The notes under the pieces were generated by a model, which was not told where the DNA came from, ran no database searches, and saw only the letters and a list, made by a program, of their open reading frames with translations. A stretch of 64,000 nt of DNA from Arenibaculum pallidiluteum (GTDB taxonomy: Bacteria; Pseudomonadota; Alphaproteobacteria; Azospirillales; Azospirillaceae). Both the position numbers and the translations under genes were made by a program. The stretch is taken from positions 744,001 to 808,000 of the forward strand of contig NZ_JAFIQU010000001.1 of NCBI RefSeq assembly GCF_017355985.1. Direction: 5' to 3'. Shown here piece after piece: positions 32,525 through 41,583 of the stretch (its first letter is position 1; each line of letters begins with the position of its first letter).

Positions 32525-33661
32525 TCACCGCGCCTGCCGGGCCGGAACCGCGTCCGCGGGCGGCATCGGCTCCGTCCGGCCGTCCGGGATCGCCCGGGAG
32601 AGAAGCCGCGCGATCGTTGCCGTGAACGGCAGGAAGAGCAGCGTCCCGAGGACGTTGAAGGCGACGTGCGCGTTGGCGATCTGGCGCGCCACGTCGCCGG
32701 CGCTGGCAACGGCCCAGCCGGTGAGCTGCTGGATGAAGACGAGCCCCAGGGCCACGGAGACGACGTTGAAGGCGAGGTGGAATACGCCCGCACGGACGGC
32801 GTCGCGCGAACGCCCGAGCGTCGCGACGAGCGTGTCGGCACAGGTGCCGATCTCGGCACCCAGCATCATGGCGATGCCGGCCGGGAGGCTCACCAGGCCC
32901 TGGCTCGCCATCATGATGACGATTCCCATGGTGGCGCTGGAGGACTGGATCAGCACGGTGATCGCGCAGCCCGCTGCGGCCCCCAGCAGGGGCGTTTCCA
33001 TCCTCTGCATCCAGCGCACCAGCGCCGCCTGATCCTCCAGCGGCCTGACGGCGTCGCCGATGACGTTCAGGCCGAAGAAGATCAGGCCAAGAGCGAAGAC
33101 GATCATGCCGGCGCGGCGCCAGCGCTCGGCCTTCGACAGCACCGTGACCAGCAGCCCCGCGAGCAGTCCCAGCGGCGCATACTCGTCGATCCCGAGCGCG
33201 AAGAGCTGGCTGGAAAGCGTCGTCCCGATGTTGCTGCCCATGATCACCGGCAGCGCATGGGCGAAGGTCAGCAGCCCCGCATTCACGATGGCGATCAGGA
33301 CGATGATCGTCACCGACGAGCTGTCCAGGACGAGGGTAGCGACGGTGCCCGTCGCCACGCCCACGACCCTGTTGCGAGCAGACGCTTCGAGGGTCCGCCG
33401 CATCCGGTCCCCCGCGATCTCCCGCAGGCGCTCCGAGAGCAGCGTCACGCCATACAGGAACAGCGACAGTCCTGCCGCGAACCCGATGGCAACCGACACC
33501 CAGTCGACGGGCTGCGTTCCCTGCCCCGGGGTGTCGTCCTGCGCCAGGGCCACTCCCGCCATGCAGGCGGACGCGAGCACCATGGCGGCTGTGACCTGGC
33601 CCAAGGTTGCCCTGCGCCGGCGCAGCAGCCGCAAGACGTTCCCGAAAATGCCCTTAAGCAT
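32525..33661 (-). CDS. Na+/phosphate cotransporter family protein
   Basis: Inner-membrane transporter of the NptA/PNaS family, about 378 residues. The two inverted family repeats are visible: VLDSSSVTIIVLIAIVNAG with MGSNIGTTLSSQ, and VLIQSSSATMGIVIMMASQG with LGAEIGTCADTLVA. Nine or so membrane helices. No PhoU-like cytosolic domain follows, unlike many bacterial members. ATG 33661 gives a signal-like N-terminus; ATG 33697 in frame is the alternative. It is divergent from the lacI operon and shares its control region. Confidence 0.88.
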   Translation of the reverse strand: MLKGIFGNVLRLLRRRRATLGQVTAAMVLASACMAGVALAQDDTPGQGTQPVDWVSVAIGFAAGLSLFLYGVTLLSERLREIAGDRMRRTLEASARNRVVGVATGTVATLVLDSSSVTIIVLIAIVNAGLLTFAHALPVIMGSNIGTTLSSQLFALGIDEYAPLGLLAGLLVTVLSKAERWRRAGMIVFALGLIFFGLNVIGDAVRPLEDQAALVRWMQRMETPLLGAAAGCAITVLIQSSSATMGIVIMMASQGLVSLPAGIAMMLGAEIGTCADTLVATLGRSRDAVRAGVFHLAFNVVSVALGLVFIQQLTGWAVASAGDVARQIANAHVAFNVLGTLLFLPFTATIARLLSRAIPDGRTEPMPPADAVPARQAR

Positions 33662-33780
33662 CCTGATCGCCCCGCCAAGTGGTCGCTCGGATGCCAACAG
33701 AGGATCACAGGAGCAGTTCGCGGATTAATCCATGAATATTGCATGTCGTTTTCGTTACACGCCGGTCCGGCGACTCGATC

Positions 33781-33803
33781 CATGTACCGGACCATGTACC
33801 GGA
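33781..33803. repeat. Two direct copies of an 11-bp element
   Basis: CATGTACCGGA occurs at 33781-33791 and 33793-33803, one base apart, just before the LacI-type operator. It could be a second regulator's site. Confidence 0.7.
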
Positions 33804-33811
33804 TCGTTTCA

Positions 33812-33825
33812 TGAAAACGTTTCCA
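33812..33825. promoter_or_regulatory. LacI/GalR-family operator
   Basis: TGAAAACGTTTCCA fits the family pattern TGNAANCGNTTNCA with the central CG. It lies 64 bases before lacI and about 150 bases before the Na/Pi gene on the other strand, so it could serve autoregulation and control of both directions. Confidence 0.75.
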
Positions 33826-33888
33826 GCGTGTCACGCGGCTGAAACGTCGCGGCTCTAGCGTCCGGCCCGCACCCAGGCAGGAGCGGGA

Positions 33889-34908
33889 ATGGCGCGGCTG
33901 GCAACGATACGCGACGTGGCGGCACGAGCAGGTGTCTCGATCGCGACCGTTTCGCGCGTGCTGAACGGCGACGTTCCCGCGAACCCGGTCACCGCGGCGA
34001 AGGTCCGCGCGGCGGCCGCGGAACTGGAGTTCCGCCCGAACAGACTCGGACGTGGCCTGAAGATCGCGCGGACCCGGGTCCTCGGCGTCCTGATCCCATC
34101 CCTCTCGAATCCCGTCTTTGCGGACAGCGTCGGCGGAATCCAGGCGGCTGCACGGCGCGCGGGCTACTCGGTCCTGATTGCCGCGACGGGCTATGACGCC
34201 GAACGCGAGGATGCGGAGATCGAGAGCCTTCTTTCCCATCGCGTAGAGGGGCTCGTGGTGACGGTGGCCGATGCCGACCGCAGCGCTGCCCTTGCGAAGC
34301 TCGACCGGTCGGGAACCCCTTACGAACTCGTCTACAACCTTCCGGAGGCTACCTGCCGCCCGGCCGTGGCCGTGGACAACATCGCCGCTGCCCGCGTGGT
34401 CGTCTCGGCGATGATCGCCCTGGGCCATCGGCGGATTGGCATGATCGCGGGGCGCTTTCTGGCTTCTGACAGGTCCAGGCAGCGCCATGCGGGTTTCATG
34501 GCGGCGCTGAACGAGGCTGGCCTGCCGCCTGGGCCCGTGATCGAGGTCGCCTTCGACGATCTGCGCCTCGGCGGAGGGTTCGGCTCCGCCCTGACGGGAT
34601 CGGGTCGGCCGACCGCTCTCTTCTGCTCCAACGACCTGCTGGCGCTGGCGGTGATGGGCGCCCTGCACGATCTCGGCCTTCGCATCCCGGACGACGTATC
34701 GGTCGCGGGCTTCGATGGAATCGGCTTCGGCAGCCTGCTTCGCCCAAGCCTTGCGACCGTCGTCCAGCCGGCGCGCGCCATGGGCGAGGCGGCGTTCGAG
34801 AGACTTCTGGCGAGGCTGGACGGGGCGCCGCCGGCCCCGCCGCTCACCCTGCCCTTCACGCTCCGGCACGGGGGGTCGCTCGGACCGGCCCCGTCACCGC
34901 AGCCCTAG
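33889..34908 (+). CDS. LacI-family transcriptional regulator
   Basis: Repressor-type regulator, 339 residues. The N-terminal HTH TIRDVAARAGVSIATVSRVL is at residues 6-25, followed by the hinge (PNRLGRGLKIARTRVLGVLIP) and a periplasmic-binding-protein-like effector domain (FCSNDLLALAVMGALHDLG, VAGFDGIGFGSLLRPSLATVVQP). A matching operator is 64 bases upstream. It is followed after 29 bases by the ABC importer genes on the same strand, so it probably heads and controls this operon. The effector is likely the imported solute or a breakdown product. Confidence 0.93.
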   Translation: MARLATIRDVAARAGVSIATVSRVLNGDVPANPVTAAKVRAAAAELEFRPNRLGRGLKIARTRVLGVLIPSLSNPVFADSVGGIQAAARRAGYSVLIAATGYDAEREDAEIESLLSHRVEGLVVTVADADRSAALAKLDRSGTPYELVYNLPEATCRPAVAVDNIAAARVVVSAMIALGHRRIGMIAGRFLASDRSRQRHAGFMAALNEAGLPPGPVIEVAFDDLRLGGGFGSALTGSGRPTALFCSNDLLALAVMGALHDLGLRIPDDVSVAGFDGIGFGSLLRPSLATVVQPARAMGEAAFERLLARLDGAPPAPPLTLPFTLRHGGSLGPAPSPQP

Positions 34909-34937
34909 TCATCCGAGCGATACAGAGGAGGATCACC

Positions 34938-35954
34938 ATGTCGCGAAGACTGCTCCTGGCGGCCATGGCCGTCGCCACGGCGCTCGCAGCACCACTTGCC
35001 GCCGGTACGGCCCGGGCCCAGAGCGCCATCTGCTACAACTGCCCGCCGGAATGGGCCGACTGGGCGGCGCAGCTGAAGGCGATCAAGGAGGTCACGGGCA
35101 TCTCGGTGCCCCACGACAACAAGAACTCCGGCCAGTCGCTGTCGGCGCTGATCGCCGAGAAGGCCAATCCCGTGGCCGACGTCGTCTATCTCGGCGGCTC
35201 GGTCGGCATCCAGGCCAAGGAAGCCGGCGTCACGGCAGCCTACAAGCCCGCGCATTGGGACGAGATCCCCACGGACATGAAGGATGCCGAGGGGCATTGG
35301 TTCACGATCCACTCCGGCACTCTGGGCTTCTTCGTGAACACGGCCGCCCTGGGTGGCAAGCCGGTTCCGCGCTCCTGGGCCGATCTGATGAAGCCTGACT
35401 ACAGGGGCATGGTGGGCTATCTCGACCCGACCAGCGCGGCGGTGGGCTATGTCGGCGCGGTCGCCGTCAACGAAGCCATGGGCGGCAGCTACAAGGACTT
35501 CTCGAAGGCGATCGACTTCTTCAAGGCCCTGCAGAAGAACGACCCGATCGTCCCGAAGCAGACCTCCTACGCACGCGTCCTGTCCGGCGAGATCCCGATC
35601 CTGCTCGACTATGACTTCAACGCCTACCGCGCCAAGTACACGGACAAGGCCCCTGTCGAGTTCGTGATCCCCGCCGAAGGCACGGTGTCCGTCCCCTATG
35701 TCATGAGCCTCGTCAAGGACGGCCCCAACCCCGAAAGCGGGAAGAAGGTGCTGGACTTCGTGCTGTCGGACCGCGGCCAGTCGCTGTGGGCCAATGCCTT
35801 CATGCGTCCCGTCCGGGCCTCGGCCCTGTCGGCAGATGCGGCGGCGAAGTTCCTGCCGGCCGCGGACTACACCCGCGCAAAGGCCGTCGACCTGACCGCG
35901 ATGGCCGCGGCGCAGAAGGGCTTCATGGACCGTTACCAGGCGGAAGTTCGCTGA
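34938..35954 (+). CDS. ABC transporter substrate-binding protein (phosphonate/polyamine/iron-like class)
   Basis: Periplasmic receptor, 338 residues, signal peptide about 1-28 ending ARAQ. The sequence (ADVVYLGGSVGIQAKEAGV, PRSWADLMKPDYRG, ILLDYDFNAYRAKY, VPYVMSLVKDGPNPESGKKVLDFVLS) is of the broad SBP_bac_1/6 group that includes iron, 2-aminoethylphosphonate and glycerophosphodiester receptors. GGAGG precedes ATG 34938. Second gene of the lacI operon. The phosphodiesterase at the operon's end makes a phosphodiester substrate attractive but unproven. Confidence 0.9.
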   Translation: MSRRLLLAAMAVATALAAPLAAGTARAQSAICYNCPPEWADWAAQLKAIKEVTGISVPHDNKNSGQSLSALIAEKANPVADVVYLGGSVGIQAKEAGVTAAYKPAHWDEIPTDMKDAEGHWFTIHSGTLGFFVNTAALGGKPVPRSWADLMKPDYRGMVGYLDPTSAAVGYVGAVAVNEAMGGSYKDFSKAIDFFKALQKNDPIVPKQTSYARVLSGEIPILLDYDFNAYRAKYTDKAPVEFVIPAEGTVSVPYVMSLVKDGPNPESGKKVLDFVLSDRGQSLWANAFMRPVRASALSADAAAKFLPAADYTRAKAVDLTAMAAAQKGFMDRYQAEVR

Positions 35955-36859
35955 TGGCGACCGGGGGCGAAGGAAGCGGCGCGGGAGCCCTGCCGTTGCG
36001 GTCGCGGCGCGGGCGAACCACGCCTTCTCTCCGGCTGACCGGCCGGCGCGAGGCCGTCCTGCTCGCGGGCATGCTCGCGCCGGCCGCGGTGGTGTTCTCG
36101 GCATTCTTCCTGGTTCCCCTGGCTCGTCTCTTCGCGATCGGAGGCTCGGGTGCGGCCGGGTGGTCGGCCTACCTTTCTGTGCTGACCAACCCGGCCCATC
36201 TCTCCAGCCTCGTCTCGACGGTGCTGCTCTCCCTGGCGGTCACGGCTGTCACGCTGGCGATCGCGACGGCCGCCGGCCTGTTCCTCGAGCGGAACCGCTT
36301 TCCAGGCCGCTCGCTGCTGGTGGCGCTGCTGACCTTTCCCTTGGCCTTCCCAGGCGTGGTGATCGGCTTCATGGTGATCATGCTGGCCGGAAGGCAGGGC
36401 CTCGTCGGCGAGGTCTCGCGCGCGCTGACAGGCGAGCGGCTTGTCTTCGCCTATTCGATGACCGGCCTCTTCCTGGGCTATGTCTACTTTTCGATCCCGC
36501 GCGTCATCCTGACCGTGATGGCCTCCGCGGAGAAACTGGACCCCCGGCTCGAAGAGGCGGCGCGCTCCCTCGGCGCGCGCCCCTGGCAGGTCATGGCGCA
36601 TGTGGTCCTTCCGGCCCTGAAACCCGCCTTCCTGTCGGCCGGCGCGATCTGCTTCGCCACGGCCATGGGTGCCTTCGGCACCGCCTTCACCCTGGCGACC
36701 CGGATCGAGGTGCTTCCCATGACGATCTACACCGAGTTCACACTGCAGGCGAACATCGCCACGGCCGCCGCGCTCAGCTTCGTCCTGGGCCTCGTCACCT
36801 GGGTGGCGCTGGCGCTCGCCCGCAACTTCGCCGGCAGCAGCGTCGCGGCGGCCGGGTGA
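35954..36859 (+). CDS. ABC transporter permease
   Basis: Inner-membrane permease, 301 residues with six helices after a basic N-terminus of about 35 residues. The coupling loop LEEAARSLGARPWQVMAHVV is intact. ATG 35954 overlaps the receptor's stop by one base. Confidence 0.92.
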   Translation: MATGGEGSGAGALPLRSRRGRTTPSLRLTGRREAVLLAGMLAPAAVVFSAFFLVPLARLFAIGGSGAAGWSAYLSVLTNPAHLSSLVSTVLLSLAVTAVTLAIATAAGLFLERNRFPGRSLLVALLTFPLAFPGVVIGFMVIMLAGRQGLVGEVSRALTGERLVFAYSMTGLFLGYVYFSIPRVILTVMASAEKLDPRLEEAARSLGARPWQVMAHVVLPALKPAFLSAGAICFATAMGAFGTAFTLATRIEVLPMTIYTEFTLQANIATAAALSFVLGLVTWVALALARNFAGSSVAAAG

Positions 36860-36863
36860 TCGC

Positions 36864-37670
36864 ATGAGGTCGCGCCCCATCGCCTTCTGGCTGCAGCTCG
36901 GCTTCACGCTGCTGGTCTGCGCCTTCCTGATCGTTCCGGTCTGCCTGTCCATCATGGCCGGGATCACCGCCAACTACTTCGTCGGAATCGGCGGCGGCGT
37001 CACTCTGCGCTGGATCGGCGAGGTCTGGCGGCTGTACGCCGACACGATCTTCCTGTCCCTGCGCATCGCGCTGGCCTGTCTTGCCTGCACCCTCGTCCTC
37101 GGCGTGCCGGCGGCCTACGTGCTGGCGCGCCGCCCCGGCCGGATCGCCCGCGCCATAGAGGAGCTGCTGGTGATGCCGGTCGCCGTTCCCGGCCTCGCCA
37201 CGGCGCTGGCGCTGATCGTCGCCTATGGCGGCTTCGGCGATTTCCGGCGCAGCTGGCTCTTCATCCTCGTGGGGCATGTCCTCTTCACCCTGCCCTTCAT
37301 GGTCCGGTCGGTGCTCGCGGTGCTGTGCTCCATCGACCTGCGGATGCTCGAGGAGGGCGCGGCGAGCCTCGGCGCCCGCTTCCACCAGCGATTTTTCGGC
37401 GTTGTCCTGCCGAACTGCCGGTCAGGGATCCTGGCGGGGTCGCTGATGGTCCTGACGCTTTCCGTGGGCGAGTTCAACCTGACCTGGCTGCTCCATACGC
37501 CGCTGACCAAGACGCTGCCCGTCGGGCTCGCCGACAGCTATGCCTCGCTGCGGATCGAGATCGGCAGCGCCTACACCGTCGTGTTCTTCGTGATCATCAT
37601 CCCGTGTCTCGTCCTGCTTCAGCGCTTCGGCGCGACAGGACGCCCGCGAACCCGCAAGGCCAAGCCGTGA
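36864..37670 (+). CDS. ABC transporter permease
   Basis: Second permease of the same importer, 268 residues with six helices. Coupling loop LEEGAASLGARFHQRFFGVV. It starts four bases after the first permease and its stop overlaps the ATPase start (GTGA). Confidence 0.92.
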   Translation: MRSRPIAFWLQLGFTLLVCAFLIVPVCLSIMAGITANYFVGIGGGVTLRWIGEVWRLYADTIFLSLRIALACLACTLVLGVPAAYVLARRPGRIARAIEELLVMPVAVPGLATALALIVAYGGFGDFRRSWLFILVGHVLFTLPFMVRSVLAVLCSIDLRMLEEGAASLGARFHQRFFGVVLPNCRSGILAGSLMVLTLSVGEFNLTWLLHTPLTKTLPVGLADSYASLRIEIGSAYTVVFFVIIIPCLVLLQRFGATGRPRTRKAKP

Positions 37671-38722
37671 CCCAGCCCTTTCACCTCGAACCCGTCCCGA
37701 TCCGCATGATCCGGTGCGCCAAGACTTTCGACGGGGGCGTCCGGGTCCTCGATCCCGTGGACCTGGAGATCGGGGGCGGCGAGACCCTCGTCCTTCTCGG
37801 CCCGTCCGGTTGCGGGAAGACCACGCTGCTGCGGCTGATCGCCGGCCTGGAGTGGCCGGACGCGGGCGGCCGCGTCGTCTTCGGCGGCGAGGACGTCACG
37901 GCGCTGCCGATCGAGCGGCGGAACGTCGGCATGGTGTTCCAGAGCTATGCCCTCTTCCCGAACATGACCGTCGCCGAGAACGTCGGCTACGGGCTGCGCG
38001 TGCGCGGAATCGAGCGCCTGGAACGAGCCCGGCGCGTCGGCGAGATGCTGGAGATGACGCATATCGCCCCGCTCGCCGACCGGCGCATCGACCAGCTCTC
38101 GGGTGGTCAGCGCCAACGGGTCGCCCTTGCCCGGGCGCTGGTCGTCCGCCCGCGCGTGCTGCTCCTGGACGAGCCGTTGACGGCGCTGGACGCAAAGCTG
38201 CGGGATACGCTGCGGCTGGAGATCGACCGGCTCCTCCAGGATCTCGGAATCACTGCCGTCTACGTGACCCACGACCAAGCGGAAGCCATGGCGCTCGGCG
38301 ACCGCATCGTCGTGATGTCCAAGGGACGGATCGAGCAGATCGGCACGCCGCGCGAGATCTACCGCAACCCTGCGAGCCCCTTCGTCGCGGGTTTCGTCGG
38401 CACCATGAACCGCCTTCCGGCCGAGGGTGGCGGCGGACTCCTCCGCATCGGCGGCGCCACCCTGCCCTGGTCCGGCCCCATGGGGCCGGTCGAGGTGATG
38501 GTGCGCCCCGAGGATCTCACGGTCGAGCCTGAGGCGGGTGCCGAAGGCTACACGCTACCGGCAAGGATTTCCGCGGCCGTATTCCTTGGCGACCGTACCC
38601 GCCTCGTGGCGGAAACCTCCGACGGAACGGAGCTGACCATCGACACCGACCCGCACCGGCCCTTCGCGCGCGGCGACCAGATCCGGCTGCGTATCGATCC
38701 CTCCCGCATCCTGAGCCCGTGA
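37667..38722 (+). CDS. ABC transporter ATP-binding protein (PotA/UgpC/FbpC type)
   Basis: ATPase of the importer, 351 residues. Walker A GPSGCGKTT (45-53), Q-loop VFQSYALFPNMTV, signature LSGGQRQR, Walker B LLLDEPLTALD, switch THD, followed by a C-terminal TOBE-like domain (VMVRPEDLTVEP, RISAAVFLGDRTRL) common in importers of this class. GTG 37667 overlaps the permease stop, and its own stop overlaps the phosphodiesterase start. Confidence 0.93.
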   Translation: MTQPFHLEPVPIRMIRCAKTFDGGVRVLDPVDLEIGGGETLVLLGPSGCGKTTLLRLIAGLEWPDAGGRVVFGGEDVTALPIERRNVGMVFQSYALFPNMTVAENVGYGLRVRGIERLERARRVGEMLEMTHIAPLADRRIDQLSGGQRQRVALARALVVRPRVLLLDEPLTALDAKLRDTLRLEIDRLLQDLGITAVYVTHDQAEAMALGDRIVVMSKGRIEQIGTPREIYRNPASPFVAGFVGTMNRLPAEGGGGLLRIGGATLPWSGPMGPVEVMVRPEDLTVEPEAGAEGYTLPARISAAVFLGDRTRLVAETSDGTELTIDTDPHRPFARGDQIRLRIDPSRILSP

Positions 38723-39549
38723 CCGCCATGCTCATCGCCCAGCTCACCGATCTGCACGTCAAGCCCGCGGGGCGCCTCGCCTATAGGAGGGTGGACACGG
38801 CGCTCCACCTCAGGGCCGCCGTGGACGCCCTGCTGCGCCTTGATCCGCAGCCCGATGTGGTGGTGATCACCGGGGATCTCGTGGACGCCGGCCTTCCCGA
38901 GGAATACGCGCTCCTGCGCGAGTTGCTGAAGCCGCTCACGCTGCCGCTCTACGTGATCCCCGGCAACCATGACCAGCGCGCACCGCTCGCCGCGGCCTTC
39001 GCCGACCACGACTATCTGCCGCGTGACGGCGGCTTCCTCCATTATGCGGTCGAGAACTGGCCGCTGCGGCTGATCGCGCTCGACACGGTCGTTCCGGGCC
39101 AGGGGGGCGGGATGCTCTGCGACGAGCGGCTCCGATGGCTCGATGCCCGGCTGTCGGAGGCGCCCGGGGCGCCGACCGCGATCCTGATGCATCATCCGCC
39201 CTTCCGGACCGGCATCGCCCACATGGACCGGATCGGCCTCGGAAACGCTCCGGCCTTCGACGAGGTGCTACGCCGGCATCCTCACGTGGAGCGCGTGCTC
39301 TGCGGCCACATCCACCGGCCCATCCAGGCGCGGTTCGGCGGGACGCTAGCCTCCACCGCGCCGTCGGTCGCACATCAGGTCGCGCTGGACCTGACCCAGG
39401 ACGGGCCTTCGGCCTTCGTGATGGAGCCGCCGGGCTTCCAGATCCATCTCTGGGACGCGGAGGCCGGCATCCGCAGCCATACGGCCGTGATCGGCGACTT
39501 CGGCGGGGCGTCGCCCTTCTTCGACCCCGAGGGGCGCCTGATCGATTAG
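38719..39549 (+). CDS. GpdQ/CpdA-like metallophosphodiesterase
   Basis: Cytosolic two-metal phosphodiesterase of the class III cyclic nucleotide/glycerophosphodiesterase group, 276 residues. Metal ligands in order: Asp11 and His13 (LTDLH), Asp53 (TGDLVD), Asn83-His84 (PGNHD), His158-His159 (LMHHPP), His197 and His199 (CGHIHR). The overall sequence resembles Enterobacter GpdQ closely in motif spacing. GTG 38719 overlaps the ATPase stop; ATG 38728 is the alternative. Last gene of the lacI-ABC operon, consistent with breakdown of an imported phosphodiester. Confidence 0.9.
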   Translation: MTAMLIAQLTDLHVKPAGRLAYRRVDTALHLRAAVDALLRLDPQPDVVVITGDLVDAGLPEEYALLRELLKPLTLPLYVIPGNHDQRAPLAAAFADHDYLPRDGGFLHYAVENWPLRLIALDTVVPGQGGGMLCDERLRWLDARLSEAPGAPTAILMHHPPFRTGIAHMDRIGLGNAPAFDEVLRRHPHVERVLCGHIHRPIQARFGGTLASTAPSVAHQVALDLTQDGPSAFVMEPPGFQIHLWDAEAGIRSHTAVIGDFGGASPFFDPEGRLID

Positions 39550-39576
39550 GGCAAGTCGGGCGCAGTGAGCTCCGGG

Positions 39577-40536
39577 CTACCAGATATCCGCGTCGCCGGA
39601 CATGCGTTCGGCCGCCCCGCCCGCGAAGAACGGGACCAGCGCCGCAGCCACCTCGGCCGGGCGGTCCTCGGGCTGGAGATGACCGCCGGTTGTCACGGCA
39701 CACGCGACCTCGTCGGCCCAGGCCTTCCAGGTCTCGACCGGGCCGCGGCCGCCGCTCTCCCTGGAACCCGGCCAGAGCACGAGGACCGGGCAGTCCAGCT
39801 TGCGTCCCGCGGCGCGGTCCGCCTCGTCGTGGGCGAGATCCTCGTCCAGCGCGGCGCGATAGTCCTCGCATATCGCGTGCCGCACGGACGGGTCCCGGAA
39901 GGCGGCGCGGTAGGCCTCCCTCGCCGCGGGCTCGATCACCTCCTCGCTGCCCCCGCCCATGGACGCGAAGGCGCGATCGATGAAGGCGTCCGGCGCCGCG
40001 GCGAGCAGGCGTTCGGGCAGGTCATGCTCCTGCGCCAGCAGGAACCAGTGATAGCTCCTGCGGGCATAGCGGAAGTCGACCGCCAGCATCGCGTCGAGCG
40101 TCGGAATGACGGCCAGGGAGGCGAAGCGGACGACGGTGCCGGGATGGTCGAGCACCAGACGGTAGCCCACGCGCGCGCCGCGGTCGTGCCCGGCGAGTGC
40201 GAAGTGCTGATGCCCGAGTGCCCGCATCAGCGCCACCAGCGCCGCCCCGGCCCGCCGCTTCGTCCAGCGCGGTGCCATCGCATGGGGCCTGCTGGCGCCG
40301 TAGCCCGGCAGGTCGGGAATGACCAGCGTGTTGCTGCGCGCGAGGTCCAGCGCCACCTTGCGCCAGGCGATATGCGTCTGCGGATAGCCGTGGAGAAGCA
40401 GGAGCGGAGGGCCGACGCCGCCGGTCACGCCGGCGAAACGGACCCCGCCGGCATCGACGTCCAGCCTGCGGAAGCCCGGAAAGAACAGTGGCGCCGTGCC
40501 GCCTTCCGCCGTGACGCCGGGGTCCCGTTTCGTCAT
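39577..40536 (-). CDS. Fluoroacetate/haloacetate dehalogenase-like alpha/beta hydrolase
   Basis: 319 residues. The nucleophile is Asp118 in AGHDRGARVGYR, with Arg119 and Arg122 at the positions that bind the substrate carboxylate in fluoroacetate dehalogenases. RSYHWFLLAQ supplies His163-Trp164, matching the halide-binding His-Trp pair, and the catalytic His lies in GGHLQPEDRP near the C-terminus. LLLHGYPQTHIAWRKVA is the oxyanion region. These residues separate it from epoxide hydrolases. It is followed closely upstream by the Tat-exported hydrolase (7-base gap), suggesting one operon controlled by the divergent TetR. The real substrate is unproven. Confidence 0.85.
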   Translation of the reverse strand: MTKRDPGVTAEGGTAPLFFPGFRRLDVDAGGVRFAGVTGGVGPPLLLLHGYPQTHIAWRKVALDLARSNTLVIPDLPGYGASRPHAMAPRWTKRRAGAALVALMRALGHQHFALAGHDRGARVGYRLVLDHPGTVVRFASLAVIPTLDAMLAVDFRYARRSYHWFLLAQEHDLPERLLAAAPDAFIDRAFASMGGGSEEVIEPAAREAYRAAFRDPSVRHAICEDYRAALDEDLAHDEADRAAGRKLDCPVLVLWPGSRESGGRGPVETWKAWADEVACAVTTGGHLQPEDRPAEVAAALVPFFAGGAAERMSGDADIW

Positions 40537-40543
40537 GGCGCCC

Positions 40544-41506
40544 TCAACCCGCGGCCGCGGCGGTCACGAAGGCGGCAAGCTCCCGGCCGAAGCGGGCCGG
40601 CTCCTCGAAGAAGGGGCTGTGGCCGCTTTCGCCGTAGACCGAGAGACGGCTGTCCGGCTTGAGCGCCCTGATCCTCTCCGACATCGCCAGGCGGACCAGC
40701 CGGTCGTGGATCCCGTGCGTCAGCAGGATGGGACCCGCATAGGCCTGGAAGTCGGGCTCGAGGTCGGGCGTGCTCGTCCTGACGAGACCTTCGCCGACGG
40801 CTCGTTCCGCCATGCCGTTGACGACAAGCATGCGCTGCATCTCGGCGGCCGGCGGCTGCCGGTGGAAGCAGGCGCCAAGGAAGCTGGCGGTCTCGGCGGT
40901 GCGTTCGCCGAGATCGTGCGAGATGGTGGTCTGGGCATAGGTGCCCGCAAGCGGCGTGAGAAGATCCGGCGACAGCCTGGTGACGGCGGCGACCAGGTTG
41001 ATCCCCGCGACCCGTGAGCCGCCATGGGAGCGGAGATATCCGCCGGCGACGAACCCGCCGAGCGACCAGCCCACGAGCACGGGACGGCGGAGCTTCGCGG
41101 CGGCAATGACCGCGGCGATGTCCTCTCCCCAGAGCCCGGCATCGGCATAGGCCTCGGGCGCGCGCGGCTTGTCCGAATCCCCGTGGCCGCGGAGATCGAA
41201 GCGGACCAGGCGGAAGCCCGCCAACGCGGGATCCGCGAACTGCTTGTCCCAGCTCAGCCGGCTCTGGCGCAGACCGTGAATGAACAGGATCTCGGGCGCG
41301 CCGGGATCGCCCTGCGCCTCGCCCGAGAGCATCGTGCCGTCTGCCGACCGGGCGATGAACGGCTCGCGCGGGGCTGCCGGCTGGGCGAGGGGCGGCTGGG
41401 CGATGCCCGCGCGTGCGAGGACCGGAGGCGCCAAGGTCGTGAGGGCTGCCGCCCCCGCCATGCCTAGCATCAGGCTCCGCCGGTCGATGCCATCACGGGT
41501 TTCCAT
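40544..41506 (-). CDS. Tat-exported alpha/beta hydrolase
   Basis: Serine hydrolase of 320 residues. The N-terminus carries twin arginines (DRRSLMLG, residues 8-15) followed by a hydrophobic stretch ending VLARA, a Tat signal. Catalytic features: oxyanion segment LFIHGLRQSRLSW, nucleophile Ser148 in GWSLGG, acid in LTHGIHDRLV and His in YGESGHSPFFEEP. Related proteins include peroxidase-like and esterase hydrolases; the substrate is unknown. First gene of the two-hydrolase unit, divergent from the TetR gene with a palindrome between them. Confidence 0.88.
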   Translation of the reverse strand: METRDGIDRRSLMLGMAGAAALTTLAPPVLARAGIAQPPLAQPAAPREPFIARSADGTMLSGEAQGDPGAPEILFIHGLRQSRLSWDKQFADPALAGFRLVRFDLRGHGDSDKPRAPEAYADAGLWGEDIAAVIAAAKLRRPVLVGWSLGGFVAGGYLRSHGGSRVAGINLVAAVTRLSPDLLTPLAGTYAQTTISHDLGERTAETASFLGACFHRQPPAAEMQRMLVVNGMAERAVGEGLVRTSTPDLEPDFQAYAGPILLTHGIHDRLVRLAMSERIRALKPDSRLSVYGESGHSPFFEEPARFGRELAAFVTAAAAG

Positions 41507-41522
41507 TGGGCTGCTCCATTTA

Positions 41523-41538
41523 TTTAGTGACTACTAAA
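41523..41538. promoter_or_regulatory. Palindromic operator between hydrolase and tetR genes
   Basis: TTTAGT-GACT-ACTAAA, a perfect 6-bp inverted repeat in an AT-rich patch 17 bases before the hydrolase start. Position and symmetry fit a TetR-family operator controlling both directions. Confidence 0.65.
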
Positions 41539-41583
41539 GAAAGCCTGCTTGCGGCGGAACGTCAAGGGGCTATCCTGACGCGC

